NCBI RefSeq assembly: GCF_019458805.1
Contig: NZ_JAIBOA010000020.1
Location: forward strand, 1-64,000
Source of the DNA: Actinomadura parmotrematis
GTDB lineage: Bacteria > Actinomycetota > Actinomycetes > Streptosporangiales > Streptosporangiaceae
DNA: 64,000 nucleotides
Reading direction: 5' to 3'
Shown here: positions 59,619 to 64,000 of the stretch, piece by piece
How the letters are laid out: each line of letters begins with the position of its first letter
Numbering within the stretch: position 1 is the first letter of the stretch
Position numbers and translations under genes: made by a program
The notes under the pieces: model-generated
Database searches by the model: none
The model's input: only the letters and a program-made list of their open reading frames with translations
What the model was told of the DNA's origin: nothing

Positions 59619-60758
59619 ATGGACGATCGTCAAGCGAGGGCGACACTGGCCGCCATCGCCGAGCCCGGCGAGGCACTGCTGAACCGCATCATGGAGCAGG
59701 GCGGTCCGCAAGGAGCGCTGGAAGCCGTGCGGCGCACGGAGTTACCTGCGGGATTCGAGGTCGACGGCCGCATGAAGGGCAAGGCCGTCAAGCGCCTCGC
59801 CCGGTGGCGCATAAGGCTGGAGCAGGACCCGTCCACCGCCTGGGACGGCTCGGACCTGCGGTTGGTCTGTCCCGGAGAGCCCGAGTGGCCGACGACGCTC
59901 GACGACCTCGCCGACGAGCGGCCCTACGCCCTGTGGCTCCGCGGACCTGAGAACCTGCGCTACAACTGCCTGCGCTCGGTGGCGCTCGTCGGGGCGCGCG
60001 CGGCCTCCCCCTACGGCCTGCGCGTCGCCTCGGACCTCGGCGCGGAGTTGGCCGATCGCGGATGGTGCGTCGTGTCGGGGGGCGCGCTCGGCATCGACGC
60101 CGCAGCGCACCGGGGGGCTCTCGCCGCCGGCGGCGTGACGGTCGCGGTCTTCGCCAACGGCGTCGACGTTCCCTATCCGATCGGCAACAACGCGCTGTTC
60201 ACCGAAATGGCCCAGCACGGGCTGCTGGTGAGCGAGTCGCCCCCGGGCAGCACGCCGCGCCGCTCACGCTTCCTCGTCCGCAACCGGGTGATCGCCGCGC
60301 TCTCCCGGGGCACCGTGGTGGTGGAGGCCGCCTGGCGCAGCGGCGCCCTCAGCACCGCGGCCTGGGCGCGCAAGCTGGGCCGGGAGGTCATGGCGGTCCC
60401 CGGCCCGGTCGGCTCCTACAACTCGGCGGGCTGCCACCGGCTCCTGCGCGACCAGCCGCCCGCGCTGCTCGTCACCCGCGTCGAGGAGATCGTCGAGGCC
60501 GTCGGCCAGATCGGCACCGATCTGGCCCCCGACCCCGCCGGCCCGGTGCTTCCCCGGGACCGGCTCGAACCCGACGCCCGCACGCTGCTGGAGGCGATGC
60601 CGGCCCGCGGATCGGTCGGTCCCGCCCAGCTCGCCGCCGAAGCCGGGCTCGACATGGCCACCGTCAACGGCAAGCTCGGGCTCCTGGCCGCCGCCGGCTT
60701 CGTGGAGCGCTCCCCCACCGGCTGGCGCCTCACCCCCACCGCCAAGGCCCACCGATGA
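59619..60758 (+). CDS. dprA: DNA-processing protein DprA
   Basis: The 379-residue protein has the Rossmann-like core (VALVGARAASPYGLRVASDL, VSGGALGIDAAAHRGAL, VFANGVDVPYPIGNN) and RSRFLVRNRVIAALSRGTVVVEAA (extent shown), ending in a winged-helix domain. DprA loads RecA on incoming single strands in transformation. Two cysteine or zinc motifs are not seen. GAGG stands before the ATG at 59619. The 81-bp gap after yifB is long, but the genes are co-oriented. Confidence 0.93.
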   Translation: MDDRQARATLAAIAEPGEALLNRIMEQGGPQGALEAVRRTELPAGFEVDGRMKGKAVKRLARWRIRLEQDPSTAWDGSDLRLVCPGEPEWPTTLDDLADERPYALWLRGPENLRYNCLRSVALVGARAASPYGLRVASDLGAELADRGWCVVSGGALGIDAAAHRGALAAGGVTVAVFANGVDVPYPIGNNALFTEMAQHGLLVSESPPGSTPRRSRFLVRNRVIAALSRGTVVVEAAWRSGALSTAAWARKLGREVMAVPGPVGSYNSAGCHRLLRDQPPALLVTRVEEIVEAVGQIGTDLAPDPAGPVLPRDRLEPDARTLLEAMPARGSVGPAQLAAEAGLDMATVNGKLGLLAAAGFVERSPTGWRLTPTAKAHR

Positions 60759-60819
60759 GGCCGGGGAGGACGGTCACCCCGGACGGACCGCGCCCGAGAC
60801 GGACCGCGCGACCAGGACG

Positions 60820-60935
60820 GCCCGGGCATCCGGGACGGCCGGGCAGCCAGGACGGCCGGGCGGCCGGGACAGTCCGGGCGGCCGGGACGGTCCGGATCGC
60901 CGGGACGGTCCGGTCTTCCCGGACGGGGCCGCCTC
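60820..60935. repeat. degenerate CCGGGACGG-type tandem repeats
   Basis: The gap between convergent dprA and the DUF2469 gene contains several imperfect copies of a 9-18 bp unit (CCGGGACGGTCCGGATCG and relatives) across about 115 bp. Many copies are self-complementary. No coding frame is convincing. It may act as a terminator for dprA or result from slippage. Confidence 0.6.
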
Positions 60936-61026
60936 CCCGGATGGGGCGGACAGGGCGGAGCGGACGGGCGAACTCGGTCGGGCGGCGTGAGCGGTGAAGC
61001 CGGCCGAAGCGATCCGAGGGAGGGTG

Positions 61027-61341
61027 CTACTGGTCGGAGGGGAGTTCGAAGTCGCTCTTGGCGAGTTCCTCGACGTTGACGTCCTTGAAGGTGACCACGC
61101 GGACGTTCTTGACGAAGCGGGCGGGACGGTACATGTCCCAGACCCAGGCGTCCTGCATGGTGACCTCGAAGAAGACCTCGCCGTTGTCGGTGCTGCGGAC
61201 CTGGAGGTCGACCGAGTTGGTCAGGTAGAAGCGGCGCTCGGTCTCGACCACGTAGGCGAACAGGCCGACGACGTCGCGGTACTCGCGATAGAGCTGCAGC
61301 TCCATGTCGGTCTCGTACTTTTCGAGATCTTCGGCGCTCAC
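61027..61341 (-). CDS. DUF2469 family protein
   Basis: The 104-residue protein (VSAEDLEKYETDMELQLYRE at start, then VGLFAYVVETERRFYL and VTMQDAWVWDMYRPARFV) is the conserved actinobacterial DUF2469. Its function is unknown. GTG at 61341 overlaps the rnhB stop by 4 bp, so it is coupled to rnhB. This order matches mycobacteria. Confidence 0.93.
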   Translation of the reverse strand: MSAEDLEKYETDMELQLYREYRDVVGLFAYVVETERRFYLTNSVDLQVRSTDNGEVFFEVTMQDAWVWDMYRPARFVKNVRVVTFKDVNVEELAKSDFELPSDQ

Positions 61342-62045
61342 GCGCGTGCCCCTTCCGTCCGGCCTTCGCCGGGGACCTCCCCCGAGGACGCCCTTCCATT
61401 GTCGCGCAAGGAACGGCCCACATTGACGTAGGAGAAGCGATGTTCCCGGCACGGTCCGTACGAGGTCAGAGCGGTGGAGTGCTCCCGGGTGATGTAGCCC
61501 TTGTGCACGTCGAAGCCGTAGTGGGGGTAGCGGTCGTGCAGGGCCGTCATCAGGCGGTCCCTGGTGACCTTGGCGACGACGGAGGCGGCGGCGATGCACG
61601 CGGCGACCCGGTCGCCCTTGATGACGGCGAGGCTCGGCACGTCCAGGCCGGGGACCTTGAAGCCGTCGCTGAGGACGTAGGCCGGTCGCACGCCCAGGGC
61701 CGCCAGGGCGCGGCGCATCCCGGCGATGTTGCAGCGGTGCACGCCGGTCACGTCGATGTCGTGACTCGGAATGATCACGGCGCTCCATGCGACGGCGCGG
61801 GCGATGATGGCGTCGTAGGCGGCCTCGCGGCGGGCCGGGGTGAGCAGCTTGGAGTCGGCGAGGCCGGGGATCGGCCGCGCCGGGTCCAGGATCGCGGCAC
61901 CGACGACCAGGGGGCCCGCGCAGGCGCCGCGGCCCGCCTCGTCGACACCTGCGACGGGGCTGAACCCGCCGTGCGCCAGCGCGCGCTCGTAAGCGTACAG
62001 ACCGGCGTCACGGCGGGGCGTGAAGCGGAGGGGACGGCCCTTCAT
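61338..62045 (-). CDS. rnhB: ribonuclease HII
   Basis: The 235-residue enzyme cuts RNA of RNA-DNA hybrids, removing misincorporated ribonucleotides. The catalytic Asp-Glu pair is in VAGVDEAGRGACAGPLVV, and the later Asp residues lie in DGFKVPG and ALHDRYPHYGFDVHKGY. The length fits. It is coupled to the DUF2469 gene downstream and is separated by 60 bp from lepB upstream. Confidence 0.95.
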   Translation of the reverse strand: MKGRPLRFTPRRDAGLYAYERALAHGGFSPVAGVDEAGRGACAGPLVVGAAILDPARPIPGLADSKLLTPARREAAYDAIIARAVAWSAVIIPSHDIDVTGVHRCNIAGMRRALAALGVRPAYVLSDGFKVPGLDVPSLAVIKGDRVAACIAAASVVAKVTRDRLMTALHDRYPHYGFDVHKGYITREHSTALTSYGPCREHRFSYVNVGRSLRDNGRASSGEVPGEGRTEGARA

Positions 62046-62105
62046 GCCCCGCAGCGTACGCGGCGGGAAGGGACGGAACGTGCGTTTCCCCGGTCAGCTC
62101 CCCGG

Positions 62106-63011
62106 TCAGCGCGCGCGGAACCGGCGGTAGAGGCGGGTGAGCGGGAACGCGATGGCGAGGGCGGCGCCGAACGGGGCGGCGGGGACCAGCGCCGCGGCGC
62201 CCTTCAGCGCGGGCTGCTCGAACGTCTTCGGGATCGGCAGGACGCCCATGTGGTTCAGCGGCCAGACGATCACGAAGGCGCGGCCGATGACACGGTTCAC
62301 CGGGATGGTGCCGCCGCCCGGGTCGCCGCGGTGGTTGCGCGAGTCCCACGACAGCGCGCGGTGGTCGCCCATCACCCACAGCTGGCCCGGCTTCACCGTC
62401 ACCTCGAAGTTGCTCTCCGACGGCTTGTTCTGCTCATGGGTGGCCGGATCGGTGTACAGGTAGGAGCGCTCGTCGAGCGGGACGCCGTTGACGGTCACCC
62501 GGCCCTCGGCGTCGCAGCACTTGACGGTGTCGCCGGGGACGCCGATGACGCGCTTGATGTAGTCCTTCTCGTTCGGCGCGACCCCGAAGGCGCCGCCGAT
62601 GGCGCGCAGCGCCTTCGAGAACGGGTTGGTCGGCTCGGGCACCTCGGTCTCGGGATCCCAGGAGTCCAGCCCGTTGAACACCACGATGTCGCCGCGCGCG
62701 ATGTCGCGGGTACGGTAGACGATCTTGTTGACGAGGACCCGGTCGCCGACCTGGAGGGTGTTCTCCATCGAGCCGGACGGGATGTAGAACGCCTGCACCG
62801 CGAACGTCTTGATGACCATGGCGAGGACGAGCGCGACGACGATGAGGATCGGCAGTTCCTTCCAGAAGGAACCCTGCTTCTTCTTGCCGTCCTTCCCGCC
62901 GTCCGCGCCGGAGGACGCCTCCTCGCCGGCGGAGGCCACGGTCTGCTTCTCGTCGGGCACCGCGCCCTCGGCCTCGGAACGCACGTCTCTCCGATCGTCC
63001 TCGTCTGTCAT
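62106..63011 (-). CDS. lepB: signal peptidase I
   Basis: This 301-residue enzyme removes signal peptides. It has a charged cytoplasmic N-terminus (about 45 residues) and a membrane anchor (ELPILIVVALVLAMVIKTFAV). The nucleophile Ser is in YIPSGSMENTL, the general-base Lys in DYIKRVIGVPGD, and box E is GDHRALSWDSRNHG-like (MGDHRALSWDSRNHRG). A second C-terminal membrane helix is present. A large hairpin at 63082-63124 separates it from rplS. Confidence 0.95.
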   Translation of the reverse strand: MTDEDDRRDVRSEAEGAVPDEKQTVASAGEEASSGADGGKDGKKKQGSFWKELPILIVVALVLAMVIKTFAVQAFYIPSGSMENTLQVGDRVLVNKIVYRTRDIARGDIVVFNGLDSWDPETEVPEPTNPFSKALRAIGGAFGVAPNEKDYIKRVIGVPGDTVKCCDAEGRVTVNGVPLDERSYLYTDPATHEQNKPSESNFEVTVKPGQLWVMGDHRALSWDSRNHRGDPGGGTIPVNRVIGRAFVIVWPLNHMGVLPIPKTFEQPALKGAAALVPAAPFGAALAIAFPLTRLYRRFRAR

Positions 63012-63081
63012 CAGCCGAAGCCTATCGGCGTACGGACCGTCGCACGCTGTGACCGGCCGTGTCGCGTCCCGGGGAAAGCGA

Positions 63082-63124
63082 CGGCGCCCCGCGGGCCGCG
63101 GGAAGCGCGGCCGGCGGGGCGCCG
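63082..63124 (-). terminator. 18-bp hairpin between rplS and lepB
   Basis: CGGCGCCCCGC (63082-63092) pairs with GCGGGGCGCCG (63114-63124). Across one G-G mismatch GGCCGCG (63094-63100) pairs with CGCGGCC (63106-63112). Together they give an 18-bp stem and a 5-nt loop. It lies between rplS and lepB, followed in transcription direction by a short TTTCCCC. It can attenuate read-through into lepB. Confidence 0.75.
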
Positions 63125-63152
63125 GAGCATCGTCGCGTCGGAACGCGCGGGC

Positions 63153-63506
63153 TCAGAAGTCGCGCTTCTCCTTGATGCGGGCCGCCTTGCCGCGCAGGTT
63201 GCGCAGGTAGTACAGCTTGGCGCGGCGGACGTCACCGCGGGTGACGACCTCGAGCTTCTCGATGTGCGGGGTGTTGAGCGGCCAGGTGCGCTCGACGCCG
63301 TAGCCGCCCTTGCTGACCTTGCGGACGGTGAAGGTCTCGCGGGCGCCGCCGCCCTGGCGGCGGATCACGACGCCCTCGAAGACCTGCACACGGGTGACCT
63401 TGCCCTCGGTGATGCGGGCGTGCACGCGCACGGTGTCGCCGGGGCGGAAGTCCGGGTGGTCGGCGCGCAGGGCCGCGTTCTCGATCTCCTGGATCAGGGT
63501 GTGCAT
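63153..63506 (-). CDS. rplS: 50S ribosomal protein L19
   Basis: This 117-residue protein has the L19 signature [30 protein letters not shown] (residues about 80-109) and [29 protein letters not shown]. It is directly downstream of trmD in the usual trmD-rplS-lepB order, with a 117-bp gap. Confidence 0.97.
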   Translation of the reverse strand: MHTLIQEIENAALRADHPDFRPGDTVRVHARITEGKVTRVQVFEGVVIRRQGGGARETFTVRKVSKGGYGVERTWPLNTPHIEKLEVVTRGDVRRAKLYYLRNLRGKAARIKEKRDF

Positions 63507-63623
63507 GACTTCCTCATGGGTCGAACGCGGAACGTCGAGAGGCCCCGGAGGAACCGCGAGGGGGCGTCGCGCCGCGCGAGATGGATCTTGGGTTCGGCCG
63601 TGCGTCAGCGCACCGGCAACACT

Positions 63624-64000
63624 TCAGTGTGCCACATCTTCGCCATGCCCCGGAAATTCGGCCAGGACCTCGCGGTCGCGGGCGTCCAGGGCGGCCGGAT
63701 CGAGCCGTTCCAGCAGCTCGGGGCGGTGCCGGGCGGTGCGGCGCAGCGCCTCGTCGCGCCGCCAGCGGGCGATCGCGCCGTGGTTGCCCGACAGCAGCAC
63801 CTCGGGCACGGCGCGGTCCCGCCAGACCGGCGGCTTGGTGTAGACGGGGCCTTCCAGCAGCGACTCCATGGCGCCCGGCGCGAAGGAGTCGTCGGAGACC
63901 GAGGCGGCGTTGCCGAGGACGCCCGGCAGCAGCCGGCTGATCGCCTCGATCATGACGAGCACCGCGACCTCGCCGCCAGCGAGCACGAAGTCGCCGAGGC
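63624..64000 (-). CDS. trmD: tRNA (guanine37-N1)-methyltransferase TrmD, C-terminal part
   Basis: The last about 125 codons of trmD, whose start lies beyond the right edge. The knot region ends in [21 protein letters not shown], followed by the linker and [33 protein letters not shown], a C-terminal domain common to TrmD. It methylates G37 of tRNAs to maintain reading frame. No frameshift is visible. Confidence 0.95.
   Translation of the reverse strand, partial: LGDFVLAGGEVAVLVMIEAISRLLPGVLGNAASVSDDSFAPGAMESLLEGPVYTKPPVWRDRAVPEVLLSGNHGAIARWRRDEALRRTARHRPELLERLDPAALDARDREVLAEFPGHGEDVAH

Overview
The window is high-GC, densely coded DNA from a filamentous actinomycete. GTG starts, ATGA/GTGA overlaps, Tat and lipobox signals, PucR, WYL and SARP regulators, a PknG-type kinase and a lanthipeptide locus all fit this. 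The gene mix suggests a Thermomonosporaceae/Streptosporangiales-type organism such as Actinomadura, but that placement is inference from gene content. No rRNA, tRNA, CRISPR array, insertion sequence or prophage was recognised.

Both ends carry conserved core genes. On the left are a probable ispG start, the site-2 protease rip1 and dxr. On the right (about 48-64 kb) are divIVA-like, rlmN, cdsA, frr, pyrH, tsf, rpsB, an M23 protein, xerC, yraN-yifB-dprA, a DUF2469 gene, rnhB, lepB, rplS and the C-terminal part of trmD. From recall of M. tuberculosis gene order, this is the trmD-to-ispG neighbourhood, with yraN-yifB-dprA inverted in place and about 45 kb of accessory genes between rlmN and dxr.

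The accessory block falls into modules. (1) 2.8-18.3 kb: a secreted protease, an orphan solute-binding lipoprotein, a GT-C-like membrane protein, an aminotransferase/MmsA operon with a divergent PucR regulator, a Tat-exported amine oxidoreductase, a GCS2-family ligase, a TrmB regulator, an SDR and a WYL protein. (2) 18.4-28.9 kb: a translationally coupled signalling operon encoding a coiled-coil protein, PknG-like kinase, PP2C phosphatase, vWA protein, FHA protein, GlnX-like membrane sensor and GlnH-like lipoprotein, followed by a membrane-anchored coiled-coil protein. (3) 30.1-37.8 kb: a polyamine operon with a FAD amine oxidase, PotCBDA and an aldehyde dehydrogenase, divergent from an Lrp/AsnC regulator. 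(4) 37.9-39.2 kb: small housekeeping genes. (5) 39.3-47.1 kb: a probable lanthipeptide locus with an ABC pair, a LanKC/LanL-type synthetase whose cyclase has a Cys-Cys-Cys zinc site, a 69-residue precursor with a duplicated ring module, and a SARP regulator.

The lanthipeptide locus and the kinase/phosphatase/vWA/FHA/GlnHX operon are the best candidates for undescribed biology. Polyamine and beta-alanine/GABA catabolism is a second theme, because transport, oxidation, aldehyde dehydrogenation, transamination and semialdehyde decarboxylation functions are all encoded within 35 kb. Many intergenic sites (nested inverted repeats, 61-bp tandem repeats, three identical DnaA-box-like sites, a leaderless promoter, long hairpins) are listed separately.
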